Assembly (NCBI RefSeq): GCF_016920785.2
Contig: NW_024609879.1
Location: 16,498,078 to 16,562,077, forward strand
Direction: 5' to 3'
DNA length: 64,000 bases
Source: Ixodes scapularis
Taxonomy: Eukaryota > Arthropoda > Arachnida > Ixodida > Ixodidae
The notes beneath the pieces were generated by a model. It was not told the DNA's origin and did no database searches. It saw only the letters and a list, made by a program, of their open reading frames with translations. Of this stretch, positions 52,547 through 63,084 are shown in pieces. Made by a program: the position numbers and the translations under genes. The first letter of the stretch is position 1. Each line of letters begins with the position of its first letter.

Positions 52547-55500
52547 CTGCAAATTAGTGTCTCAGTCGTCACCTCTATAGTTGAAAGTTCAGTTCATGAG
52601 CTGGTGTAAAGTGAAGCTAAATAAATAAGTAGAAAAGGCACGCTCTAGCGTTAACTGCAAACTTGACGAGGGTCAAAATATCAGAACGAGAGACAACGAA
52701 AATACGCGAAAACCTTCCATATACTCTGAGACAACCTTCTGGGGCCATCTACTCAAATGGCACGGAACTGGGTACTTGAGAAACAAGCCTAGACGATAAG
52801 GCCTTTCCCCCACAAACGTCATTACTATGCAGAGCGCAGGCTCATCTGCTTCTTTTGCAGGGGTTGCGGCGATGTCTTTCTCTCCATTAAAGCTAATCAG
52901 AGCTCGGCGTCGTTCTCACGTCACCGAAACTTCTGGAAAAAGAAGCAGCGAACTTGCGCTTCGGATCCACGCCGCGCTGCCTACCAGGTGTCGCCGTCGC
53001 CGCCAAGCTCGCGTCAGCGTCGCCGCCAGCGCCACTCGCAGGGCCTCACAACGGGCGCGACTCTAGCCTGCGGCGATGCCAAGACGGACGCGTGTGCCGC
53101 TTTGCGTCGTCTCCCGTCGAGCTTTGCGTGTCTGCCGCTTGGGGCAGGTCGGGGGTTCACCACTATCGGTGACGTCTTGCGCAGAGTTTCTTTGTTATGT
53201 GGAATGGACTTCTTCCAAAACCGACGCGCCCCATCGCGGCGAAATACCACGCAGTGCACTCTGGGAACTAGTTGGCTACTCAGTTTCGGTTTCGAGTGAG
53301 CAGGTTCATCTCATGCTATCACGCCGCGACCGAACGCGCTGATTGCATTTTCGATTATCTGACTTTTTACGAATGTACAATACACTCACTCTCGAGCGAT
53401 ACAAAAAGAAGACCGGGGCATTTTCCTTGGTTCCCGAAACACCGGATATTGTGCGTGCGTATGCAAACGTACCAAGACGTGGGTTAGTCTCCTCACCCCA
53501 CGAGTGCATCTTTGAGCTCAATGTCAGTAACCCCGTCTAGTACCAGTGAACTACAACTGAACTTTGGTCACCTTGAGTCCTACACGTATTTTGTTCGCCA
53601 AGCGTCCGCTTTTTGTTACTTCATTAGGCGAAAAGCAAGCCGCATCTTCACAGGATTATCAAAGTTGAGCCCAGCGTTGGCGCATGAACTTTTAAGGAAA
53701 CGCAATAAATCCGACCTCACTACTGCACAAAAGTTACTATGATGTCTTCCTTGTGTCATCACATATCTCATACTCAAATTTTATGCTGATAGAAGATTAA
53801 GTTTTCGCAAACCCTGAGATCGACTTGCTACGACGGAGGCCCTGACAGGCGTCCCCTACTCCTCGGTAAGCCTTTTTGGACGAGCTTTTCCAGACGCCCA
53901 AGATCTGTGCCTGAGCGGTGCGTTCGTTCGGCGCACCGCATAGGGGTTCGTACCCGTCCGGCGCCTTTCCGGCGAACGGTGCGGCATTCTTCACACAAGT
54001 GCTCGACTTTTGCTTTCTTAAAACGGTTTGTATGTGCGAATGTGCTTATATGGTTGCAGGATAACTTTATGCGCATACGCGATGTTGAATATTAGTGGAA
54101 TCCAAGCGGGTGGAAACTTCACTTCGTGCAGTACTGCGGGGCAGTACCCGTAAGAGATGAGAAGTGTGTTCAAACTGAGCTCTTCAATGGCGCCTCCGAG
54201 TTTTACCTCGCGTACTCAGGCGTATTAAGAAAAACAGTAATCACAAAAAGTTATATTTCTTCTATAGACGCACTAAACTAACTGGCTCGAGCTCAATGTA
54301 TGCATACTTATTGGTTGTGCTAAAGCTTCGAGGTCTGGCCATTTAGGTTAGTTTAGAGACCACAAATGACGCTCTCGGGACCGGAAAGCATGAGATAACG
54401 GCCGTTAATAGTCCACGCTCTGTGTGGGACCTCTAGTCGACGTGTCGATCGAAACCGAAACCATGCCACTCTCCTCCCTGGCCAACTAGTTCCCAGAGTG
54501 CAACGCGCGCCGTGTTGCATGCAGGGCTTTATGGAAGTATATTGCTTTGACCCGTATGTTGCTATAGGTGATACATGACGGCACGCTTTGAACAGCACGC
54601 ATGGTGGTAGACGTTCAAGTGGGTGCGTGGAAAGACGCCGTTGATGAGTATGCCATTCAGCCGCCACGGAGCTTGTCTGCTGCAGTAAGATCTGGAACTT
54701 CTAAACACATAGCGATGAATAATAATAATATTATAATAATAACGAAAATAATCCAAATCTAATAATAATAATCAAAAATAATAATAATAATAATAGTAAT
54801 AATAATATCAATAATAATTAGGTTTATTTTACATTCATACGAAGGGTGAAAAATTAGGAGAAAAAGAAGAAAAGCTTTAAAGGAACCATGAAATGACCTT
54901 TTTACTTTTGCCAAATAACCTTTACATGAAACCGTCAATTTTCACAGAAGGCCACACAGGCATTCGTTTTTTTTTTTTTTTTTGGTTTGGTTATTACTTT
55001 GTACACGAACAATATTAACGAGTTTTGTTCCTCTCCAACTCACCGCAAAATAAGCCACGGCGTAATTGAGACGGTCATCAGATGCTCTGTTACCGGAACC
55101 GGAATTTCTCTCGGCAGTAGGATAATGATGTTTTACCACAGGTTTTTACTGCGCCGATGGCGTCGATGCCACCGACCTATTTTCTGAATCGCCGCCTCTC
55201 ATCACTGCGATAGTCATGGACACGTCGCAGCTGAGCGAAATTCAATTAGATATGTAGCGCTACAGCGAGAGCATGAGACTGGTCCCATACATCCGTATGA
55301 AGCGCAGCAGGCCGTAAGCACGACAGCCGCTTCTCCTCCACTGTCAGCCGTTTCCGCGGTATCTCTAAAAAAGGGCGACGCGCTGTCACTTACTAGCGTA
55401 GCCGAAAATGCACCAAGTTTTCTTAGGCCTTAAGCTTTATTAACTTTTATTTTGTCAGCATAGGCTCGCAGGGCAGAGTGGACGAAAAAAGAAAAAATTA

Positions 55501-56688
55501 CAGTACGCCGTCTTGGAAGATTACGGTTTTAAAACACGACTTGACTGATAGTACAAATCTCGCCACACGCCTTCTCTGCGATTGCACACGACAACGAAAT
55601 CTTAGCAGAGATATAGCAACGTAGAAATATGATTTGTGATCACATAGAGGTCGCGGTTCATCAGGAATGCTAACACTAATCATTTCTATCGGGTGATGAA
55701 AATGCGTCCAAATTCGAATGCACGCCTTTAAATACAGTACGCACCAGTAATATCTTGAACTTGATCACACGCATGGAATGAGCAAAATAAGAAATCCGGG
55801 CGATATTCGAGGAGACAAATGCTAAGAGAGCACCAGCGTACTCGAAGTAAACAAACACGACGGCTAGAGCGTTTCTGGTGTCTGGAAGGTGCTGCTATAG
55901 AGCCACTAAATGAGCTGAGCTTAAATGAGCCACTAAATGAGCTTTACTAAATAAGCGTAACTTATTTAGTTGCACGAGTGACGCCACATCCTCACTGCAC
56001 GAGTAGATATATCTTCCCTACCAGGAAGTGCTGGGTTATCATGGCGACACGTGACGAGAAATCGGTCAGGAATAGCGCTCTAGGCAGAACGATGAGCTTC
56101 CACCACGCCGACCACGTCGACAAATACCGTAGAGACTAATACAGGAAACTCCGCTGTAAAATGGGAGACGGAAGTAAAAAGCGATCCTGGCGGTATCGAG
56201 TGGACACCTCGCCACTTTCCCCGGAAATGAATCAAGTGGGTGTGACTCACTAGAGAAATTGATAGTCTATGAAATATTTCCTTTTTTTCCATGGAGCATA
56301 GGGAGCATAAGCTCGTGATATTGGACGTCTTGCTATTTTGATGTCAAAATGCAGTGTGTTGTATAGACCTGTCAGGATTTATAAAGCGAGTTTGTACAAT
56401 CTAAATAATTAACCTTTTCTGAGCTTGTTGATTTATTTGTCTTGTTCCTACCAAAACATGTCTTATTAGTTGTTCTTGGCTCCAAGTGACCATAATTGGC
56501 AATAGGCATCAATTTTTTATGAGATCGACTTGAAATGACTCTAAGTGACTAGAACTGATTAATATTGATGATTATGTGACTTTTTGTTTGTTTACACTTA
56601 TGAAAGGCTTCAAGTAGCTTTTGTTGGCTATTAGCATCTTTGACCAGATTAACCTTAAATGGCTAGATATGGCTACAAATTAGGGTGA
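52547..56688. other. Probable further intron, anonymous
   Basis: Upstream of the acyl-CoA synthetase exon; no further exon recognised. Holds CRE-palindrome MITE copy 3 (52826-52965), an inverted repeat GCACTCTGGGAACTAGTTGG (53252 plus strand; complement at 54486-54505) about 1.2 kb apart, an (AAT)n microsatellite (54717-54825), poly-T at 54967-54982, and a degenerate ~110-bp duplication at 56460-56680. Confidence 0.4.
52826..52965. mobile_element. CRE-palindrome MITE, copy 3
   Basis: TATGCAGAGCGCAGGCTCAT...CTGCTTCTTTTGCAGGGGTTG at the left, AGAGCTCGGCGT...ACGTCACCGAAAC...AGAAGCAGCGAACTTGCGCT at the right. More diverged than copy 2. Confidence 0.6.
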
Positions 56689-56974
56689 TGTAGTATTTAC
56701 ATTTGTCGGTCTTTTTAGTTTTGTCAAAGATGGCATAACAACGGACATTCGTTCTGTAATAAAAGAAGGTGCCACGCGCTTGCGGCCTCGAGGCCAGCGC
56801 TCGGTCAGACGTTTTGCCAACACTCGAACAGGACGGTTGTATTTCCTTTCGCCACCGGGTAAACCAGACAGGGTTCACTCGGGAAGACGGCTTCTCCGGC
56901 TCGGCCATGGAACACCGGCACCTCCGTCCGATGAGTCTTTCATAGTTTTAGCGCCCCGTAGGCGGAATAGTACA
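56689..56974 (+). repeat. 5' LTR of the gypsy element (approximate)
   Basis: TGTAGTATTTAC... to ...GGAATAGTACA, TG...CA bounded, ending four bases before the primer site. An AATAAA at 56758 would lie in R. The right border is firm (primer site); the left border is a best guess because the second LTR is not available for comparison. Confidence 0.55.
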
Positions 56975-56977
56975 TTT

Positions 56978-56994
56978 TGGCGACGAGGATGGGA
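56978..56994 (+). other. Primer-binding site, serine-tRNA type
   Basis: TGGCGACGAGGATGGGA begins with TGG (complement of CCA) and complements the 3' end typical of animal tRNA-Ser with a TCCCATCCTCGTCG acceptor/T arm (family knowledge). It does not match the tRNA-Ser(AGA) gene of this window, whose 3' end gives TGGCGCAGTCGAC. Confidence 0.75.
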
Positions 56995-57266
56995 TGTCTT
57001 TAGTTTGAGCTGAATTTCTGTAACCTTGTTCGAGTAGTAGGCAGCGCTCCGCGTCCCGGTCAAGTGGTTGGGAATACCGGCGCATAACAGATTTTCTTTC
57101 GTTCCCTGGTTCCATATTTATTTTCATGTCTTTTTTTTTTTGGTTTTCGAGATTTTCGCACGTTAAATGATTTTTTTGCGTTCTCCTCCTTTAGTGCGAT
57201 CAGTTCGCGTGGGACATTATTTTGTTCAATCTTCACTGGGGTCTTCAGTTTGTTCCAACCTTCGAG

Positions 57267-57484
57267 ATGACTTCATCTTCCTCTTCCATTGTGGTTGGTT
57301 CGATGGCATTCCCACCTCCGGCCGTGTTTTTGGCTGTTCCTGGTCCACCGGTAGTTGCTTAGCCAGCATGGAAGCGTGGGTTTTTGACATACCTTGAAGC
57401 ATCGGGTTTGCAGTGTGTCGAACCGGGTCGGAAAAAGGCAATTTTATTTTCACTATTGAGTACGGAAGCCCAGCGTATCGTAGA
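57267..57484 (+). pseudogene. gypsy gag, N-terminal part
   Basis: ATG at 57267 opens a frame with MAFPPPAVFLAVPGPPVVA, broken by a TAG at 57360, then PAWKRGFLTYLEASGLQCVE and KKAILFSLLSTEAQRIV. The W-K-x-x-F-x-x-Y-L-x-A-S-G and L-G/S-x-E-x-Q-R-I blocks are standard for gypsy gag N-termini. It continues after the inserted LINE at about 59201. Confidence 0.8.
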
Positions 57485-59200
57485 CGCATAAACGGTGTGT
57501 TTCCTTGTCAAATGCAACTAGCGAAGGTAACAGTTTTATATAAAGAAGGAAATAAAAACGAACTGGGTAATTATCGACCCGTTTCAATTCTTCCTGTTTT
57601 CTCTAAGGGTTTAGAAAAAAGTTATACTACTTCGAATGACAACAATTGCTGATAATCATGACTTGATTAGCTCGTCGCAGTTTGGTTTTTGAAAACATCG
57701 ATCCACAGAACTGGCTCTCCTTGCGGAAAAAGAACATATACGTAAAAATTTTGAAAAAAAAGAAACTCACTCTCGGCTTATTTGTAGACTTTACTGAAGC
57801 GTTCGACTATCTAGATCATAATTTGCTACTAAAGAAGTTAGATATGTATGGATTTCGTGGTCATGTATAAAAACTTCTACGTTCATATTTATCTTCCCGC
57901 AGACAGTATGTTCATATAAATGGCCACTCATCTGAAATAAAACCGATTGAATCAGGGGTTCCCCAGGGAAGCATTCTCGGGCCATTCTTATTCAATGTAA
58001 ATATAAATGATATCGCAAATATCAGTCACTCAACTCATTTTTTTTATTTATGCAGATGATGCAAGCTTATTGTTTGATTGTGATGATGCGTCGGAGCTTA
58101 TTGATTACGCGAACGAAACACTAGAAAAGCTTCATAGATGGAGTAGACATAATGCATTAAAAATAAACGCCGTTAAGACAAAAGCAGTTATATTACGACC
58201 TAAGAATAAACATATTAATGTTACCAAGAAAATTTTTATAAATTCTTCTCAGGTAGAAATTGTTCCCGCATTTAAAACTTTGGGCGTTATTTTTCAAGAA
58301 ACCTTGTCATGGGACGACCATATTAATCATATCGTATCAAAATTATCTAGCACCGTCGGTATTCTATATCGTCATAAACACACTCTACCACTTAGAACAA
58401 AGTTAATATTACAAAATTCATTATTTATTCACATTTAAGTTATGGTCAACTCATTTGGGGCACTACTACCTACACCATCCTCCACAAAATCTTTATGTTA
58501 CAAAAAAAGATATTAAGAAGTATCTCTAATGTGCCACTAGAACATCCAACCGATGATCTTTTTAGTAAAATTGGTGTGATGAAATTTTTTTATTTATATA
58601 AGTATAGTTTATGTGCAAGGTATAAAATAGAAACAAATTTATCCTAATATCACATTAAAAACTTAGCGAAGCTAACAGATAAAATTTATAGATACCCTAC
58701 ACGAATTAAAGAACCTTGGGAAGTACCCTTTCTTAGAAGAAACTACGGCCACCAAAGATTAAAATATACTTTGCCGACTACCCTTAACCAGCTTAGTAGG
58801 CAAGGCACTGAGCTTAGCAATATATCGGTGAGCATCTTACGGGAAATGTTTATTTCAAAAGTTTATTTCGAGCCACATTGTCCGCAATAAGCGCTAAAAA
58901 CTCTTGAATCGATGTTTTCTTTCGCGTTTATTTCAGTGATGTCCTAACGTTCTGTGCATGTTTTTGCTATTGTGTAAATTGTATCAGTATGCTACTTATC
59001 TTGTAGAGCGTCAGCTCTTTTTTTGTGAAGTTTCTGAAATATGTAGTACACCTGTCATGTTTTATTTTTGTATAAATCTTTGGCGCCTGCATCGCGACTG
59101 CTGGTATAGGTGGCTCGGGGCTCTTCAAGCTTTTTTTACCGCTTCTTTCCCCTGTCACCTTTTGGACATTGTATTTTGTTGGAAAAATAAAGGTACTATA
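57485..59200 (+). pseudogene. Jockey-superfamily LINE inserted in gag
   Basis: 5'-truncated RT region with several frameshifts: GVFPCQMQLAKVTVLYKEGN, NYRPVSILPVFSKGLEK, FVDFTEAFDYLDHNLLLKKL (motif A), IESGVPQGSILGPFLF (motif B), FFIYADDASLLFD (motif C, YADD at about 58050), RPKNKHINVTKKIF. The 3' part runs to an AATAAA at 59186-59191 just before gag resumes. Coding parts lie at 57413-57652, 57682-57870 and 58007-58438. More decayed than the LINE at 45235 and of a different family. Gag on both sides is continuous, so it inserted into an existing gypsy copy. Confidence 0.85.
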
Positions 59201-60100
59201 ATTGTATGAGACTCCTTCTGCAGAAGGAACCGATGAGTTCCACATTTTCTTAGAAGCCGTTGGCAAGCATTTTGAATTTTCTGTGTTGCTCTTGAGCACC
59301 AGAAACTGCGCGCCTTGGTACAGCGCCCCGGACACTCAGTCACCGAGTTTCTTGCCGAATTACGACATCAAGGCTCGTTCTGCGCTTATGGAAACGCTCT
59401 CGACGAAAGACTCTGTGAGGTGTTTTTGAAGGGTTTGGAATCCAGACGCGTTCAGGATCGCCTCCTGGGGGAATGCGAGGGCAGCGAGATACCGACCTTA
59501 TCTCGAGCTATTCACTTAGCACAACAGTTTGAGCAGAGGGCGAAAACGGTCGCGAGTTTCCGGAGACGAGAACAACCGCAAAACCGAGACTCGACAGAGA
59601 TTCAGCGAATAGGGGAACGACGTCTGCCAGGAACCCAAGATGGCGGCACAGCGGCGTCATCTTCATTCGAGCATCGCCAAGATGGCTACACCGGATACCC
59701 CTTGTGGCATCAACCTGGTTATCCCCTGTCCCAGCCTGGACCCAAAATGCCTTGGCTCCCATTGGCCGCTGGTCACGTGCCCCGGTTTCCGGCGCGGCTG
59801 TTCCAGCCTCAACGAGATCGTGACCTTGCCCCTCCTCGAACTGGTGGAAACGCAGACGGCAGCGCTTGTTATTTTGCGGACGCCGCAGCCATGACCGGGC
59901 GCTCTGCCCGGCGTCCCAGGCAGCTTGTTTCCTATGCGGGAAGCTGGGACATTTTGCAGTGATGTGCCAGAGTCGTCGCCCGCCGTCGGCGGCCTTCGCC
60001 TATGACCGCAGACAAGGTCGTTTCCTATCCAGGGCCCAGGTTCTTGGCGAAGCTTCGCTGACCGACAGTCCCGAGGAATCAGGTCCAACCTGCTGGGCAT
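59201..60100 (+). pseudogene. gypsy gag, C-terminal part with zinc knuckles
   Basis: Resumes at about 59201 (ETPSAEGTDEFHIFLEAVGK), shifts frame near 59300, and continues TEFLAELRHQGSFCAYGNAL and LCEVFLKGLESRRVQDRLLG, a capsid C-terminal block. Around 59870-59960 two CCHC knuckles follow: the first (FCGRRSHDRALC) has lost its first Cys, the second (CFLCGKLGHFAVMC) is intact. Frame changes mean no full gag product. Confidence 0.8.
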
Positions 60101-61325
60101 GGTCGACCCGCCGCCGGCTCCAGAGATGCTACCAAGTGTTACGTTCGCAGAGGATCCACTGCCCGTCGAGACAACTGAGAGAGGAGAGGGTGGCATCGTT
60201 CGTCGAGATGCATTCATGGCCGAAATCACGATAAATGACAAACCTCTTCGCATTCTTGTTGATACTGGTTCATTCGTATCAATTTTGAATGAGCGTGCCT
60301 TTAAGGAAGTTAACAAGAATAACAAGATAAGGTTATACCCGCCGTCGGAGACCCTCGTCCACTATATGCAAGACACCATCCCTGTGCTTGGATGTTTTGT
60401 GGAACAAGTAAATTTTAAGGATTGCTGGGCATCGCTGGAATTTTACGTAACCAGTACAGGACGTTCGTTGCTCGGAATCGAGGCGGTCCGTAAAATGAAA
60501 CTTGTGCTGAATGGTGCTAAATACGAATGTTTGTACGCTAATGCAGCTCACGAAGGAGGAGCATCGCAGCGGAATGTGAGGGCCACGCGCAATCCGCAGC
60601 GACAGCCGTTCATTGTCTCGTTCCGTCAAACATCACAGCCACTTGGTTCATCCCCTGCGGCGAGTTCCAGTCTTCTTTCTGCTGGAAATAACATTCCTGA
60701 CATATCCCCTCCTTCATCAATCTCTGGAGATACTATACCTAAAGCCATTCTGTACAAGTCAAGTCCTCAACGTCATTCTGAAAAGACGAGTACATCAACA
60801 AGTCATCATGAGACTCCTGCTTCCACAAAAACGGATACATCGAAGTTACCACCTGGGTTCGAAGAGTTTGAACGTCTCTTTAGCCCAGGTTTGCGTCTGG
60901 GGAAGAATCATACACACAAGGTTAAGGTGCGGCATACAGTTCAACCCGTACAATCAAAACCCCGTCGTCTTCCGATGACATTAAGAGATCAAGTTTCTGA
61001 AGAAATTTTCAAGTTGAAACGAGCGGGTATCATCGAACGTGTTCAAGCCTCTGAGCGGGTGTCGCCGATTGTTGTTGTCCGCAAGCCAGATGGCAACATT
61101 CGTATGTGTGTGGATCTACGAGCGCCGAATGAAGCCGTTGTTATCGATTCCTTTCCGCTGCCATGTATCAACAAACTTTTGAGTTCTTTGCGTGGAGGAG
61201 AGTTTTTCTCCAAACTGGGTTTGGCTTCCTATCATCAGGTCCGTCTCGACCCAGTGAGTCGTGACCTCACTTTTTCATTACCCGAGAGGGATTGTTCCGC
61301 TTTAAGCGAGTTTGTTTCGGGCTAG
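60099..61325 (+). pseudogene. gypsy protease and RT fingers
   Basis: The protease carries the active-site block ILVDTGSFVSIL (D-T-G at about 60258) and SLLGIEAVRKM. After a Ser/Thr-rich linker come RT blocks: HTVQPVQSKPRRLPMTLRDQ, LKRAGIIERVQASERVSPIV, RKPDGNIRMCVDLRAPNEAV. Motif A reads FFSKLGLASYHQV where the family has F-S-K-L-D-L: the first catalytic Asp is replaced by Gly. The frame stops at 61323, with motif B-C in the next frame. Confidence 0.88.
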
Positions 61326-61552
61326 CATCCGCTCCCGCAGCTTTCCAACAAATAATGTCCAAAATACTAAAGGATTGTCCAGGAGTCCAGTTTTACTTAG
61401 ATGATGTCATTGTGTATAGATCCACTTTGAAAGAGCACGATGAGAATCTCCGTTGTGTCTTACCTAGAATTTCTCAAGCGGGAATGAAGTTAAACCGCAA
61501 AGGTGTTTTCCAATTAGAGGAGCTCTCATTTTGGGACACCATCTTTCCGTGA
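61292..61552 (+). pseudogene. gypsy RT palm, motifs B and C
   Basis: CFGLASAPAAFQQIMSKIL (motif B) and VQFYLDDVIVYRSTLKEHDE (motif C, YLDD intact), then the thumb. Overlaps the previous and following frames, showing single-base indels at about 61300 and 61545. Confidence 0.88.
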
Positions 61553-62136
61553 GAGGGTTAGCACCCCTTTCATCTAAGGTAGATGCAGTCCTGAATTTTG
61601 CAACTCCCTCCAACTCAGTGAAGCTAATAGCATTTTTGGGACTTATTGAGTATTATAGTAAATCCATTTCACATTGTTCTACGGTCGTAGAACCGATGCG
61701 TCGTCTCCTCCGTAAAGGAGTTCTTTTCAACTGGTCCCTGGAAGTTGAGGCCAGTTTTCAGAAAGTAAAGGCTTCCATTCAAGCAGCGCCAATTTTAGCT
61801 ATGTTCGACCCAACGTTGCCTATCGTCGTGGCAACAGATGCTTCGCAGTATGGTCTTGGCGCTGTTCTTCAGCAGCAGTATGGGAATCGGCATCGTCCTG
61901 TAGCCTTCGCGTCGCGCTCGCTAACAGATGCCGAGCGAAGGTATACTACTGGTGAGAAAGAAGCACTAGCATGTCTATGGGCGTGCTAAAAGTGGCACGT
62001 CTATTTGTGGGGAAGGTCTTTTGTAATTCGGACCGACCATTAAGCGCTGGTTACGTTACTTTCAAACAAGGGATCTGCAATCCGTCCTCTTAGAATCACC
62101 CGTTCGTCATCCAGACTTCAGAACTATAATTTTAAG
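61531..62136 (+). pseudogene. gypsy RNase H
   Basis: Connection block KVDAVLNFATPSNSVKLIAF, then RNase H: PIVVATDASQYGLGAVLQQQ (first catalytic Asp in TDAS), RPVAFASRSLTDAERRYTTG, EKEALACLWAC. A stop (TAA, 61987-61989) cuts the frame where a tyrosine-like codon usually stands; the rest of the domain to 62136 is frameshifted. Confidence 0.85.
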
Positions 62137-62457
62137 ATGGAGTTTCAGAAGGGCGCCACCAACGTCGTTGCTGACGCATTTTCAAGGTTGCCAGTGCCTG
62201 ACACGGAAGAGGGTATGCGATTTGACGAGGAGGTTGTTTCTGTTGTCATGGTTCCACTGTCTAAGGGTGGTTTTCAACAGGCTACGGCCAATGATGTAGT
62301 TCTGCCTTCCGTTATCCGATATACCACATCGTCTTGGCCTGAGGACAGCAAAATGAATCCAGACCTGCGCCCATACTACCAGGTACGAGATCAGCTTTCC
62401 CTGTACGACGGCATCTTGTACAAAGGAGAGAAGCTAGTTGTTCCTATGCAGTTCTGA
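62137..62457 (+). pseudogene. gypsy RNase H end and tether
   Basis: KGATNVVADAFSRLPVPDTE is the conserved N-x-x-A-D-x-x-S-R block that closes the RNase H/tether. The frame ends at 62455 and the integrase follows immediately. Confidence 0.8.
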
Positions 62458-62466
62458 GACAGGATA

Positions 62467-63076
62467 ATGGAAGTCGCGCACGAAGTACACCAAGGTATCA
62501 CGAGAACTACAAGTGTGATCCGTGAGCATTACTGGTGGCCTCTCATGAACCAACATATAAAAAACAAGATAGAAAACTGTACAGTGTGCTACTCAACTGA
62601 CAAGACAGTGAAGGCTGCGCCGGCTCCTCTGCAGCCCATCCAGTTTCCTAGTCAACCCTGGGAAAAGCTCGGCATTGACATTGTGGGTCCGATTGATCGT
62701 GCACCGCCCAGTCAAAGATTTTTCATTGTCGTAATACACTACCACTCTAAGTGGCCAGAAGTTCAAGCCACGTCGTCGGTAACGTCAGCGACCGCCATCA
62801 GCTTTCTGAAGAAGGTTTTTTCATGTGAAGGGACTTCCCTGTGTGATTGTCTCTAACAATGGGGTCCAATTCACCTCTCGAGAGTTTCAGGATTTTCTAC
62901 GACAGAATGGTATTAAACATATGAAAACATCGTTGTATCATCCTCAAAGGAACGGGCAGGTTGAAAGGATTAATCGCGTTTTAAAGTCTTGGCTTCAGTT
63001 GGCCGTTTTGCAAGGTCGTTCCCTTCCAGACGCCGTTCGGGACCACCTGGAAGCATATCGTCGTACGGTAATCTAA
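62467..63076 (+). pseudogene. gypsy integrase
   Basis: HHCC zinc part: VAHEVHQGITRTTSVIREHY, then CTVCYSTDK. Core: KLGIDIVGPIDRAPP (first Asp intact), then in the overlapping frame from 62825 VIVSNNGVQFTSREFQDFLR, where the second catalytic Asp (S-D-N-G in the family) is Asn, and HPQRNGQVERINRVLKSWLQ (Glu intact). The frame shift at about 62830 and stop at 63074 break the protein. Confidence 0.88.
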
Positions 63077-63084
63077 CAACAGGG

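Noticed and set aside
55676..55858. Minus-strand ORF as a further acyl-CoA synthetase exon
   Set aside because: Lacks the AMP-binding motif or any expected upstream block, and has no acceptor and donor in fitting phase.
59663..60325. 220-codon minus-strand ORF
   Set aside because: Antisense of the gypsy gag/protease region; no domain of its own.
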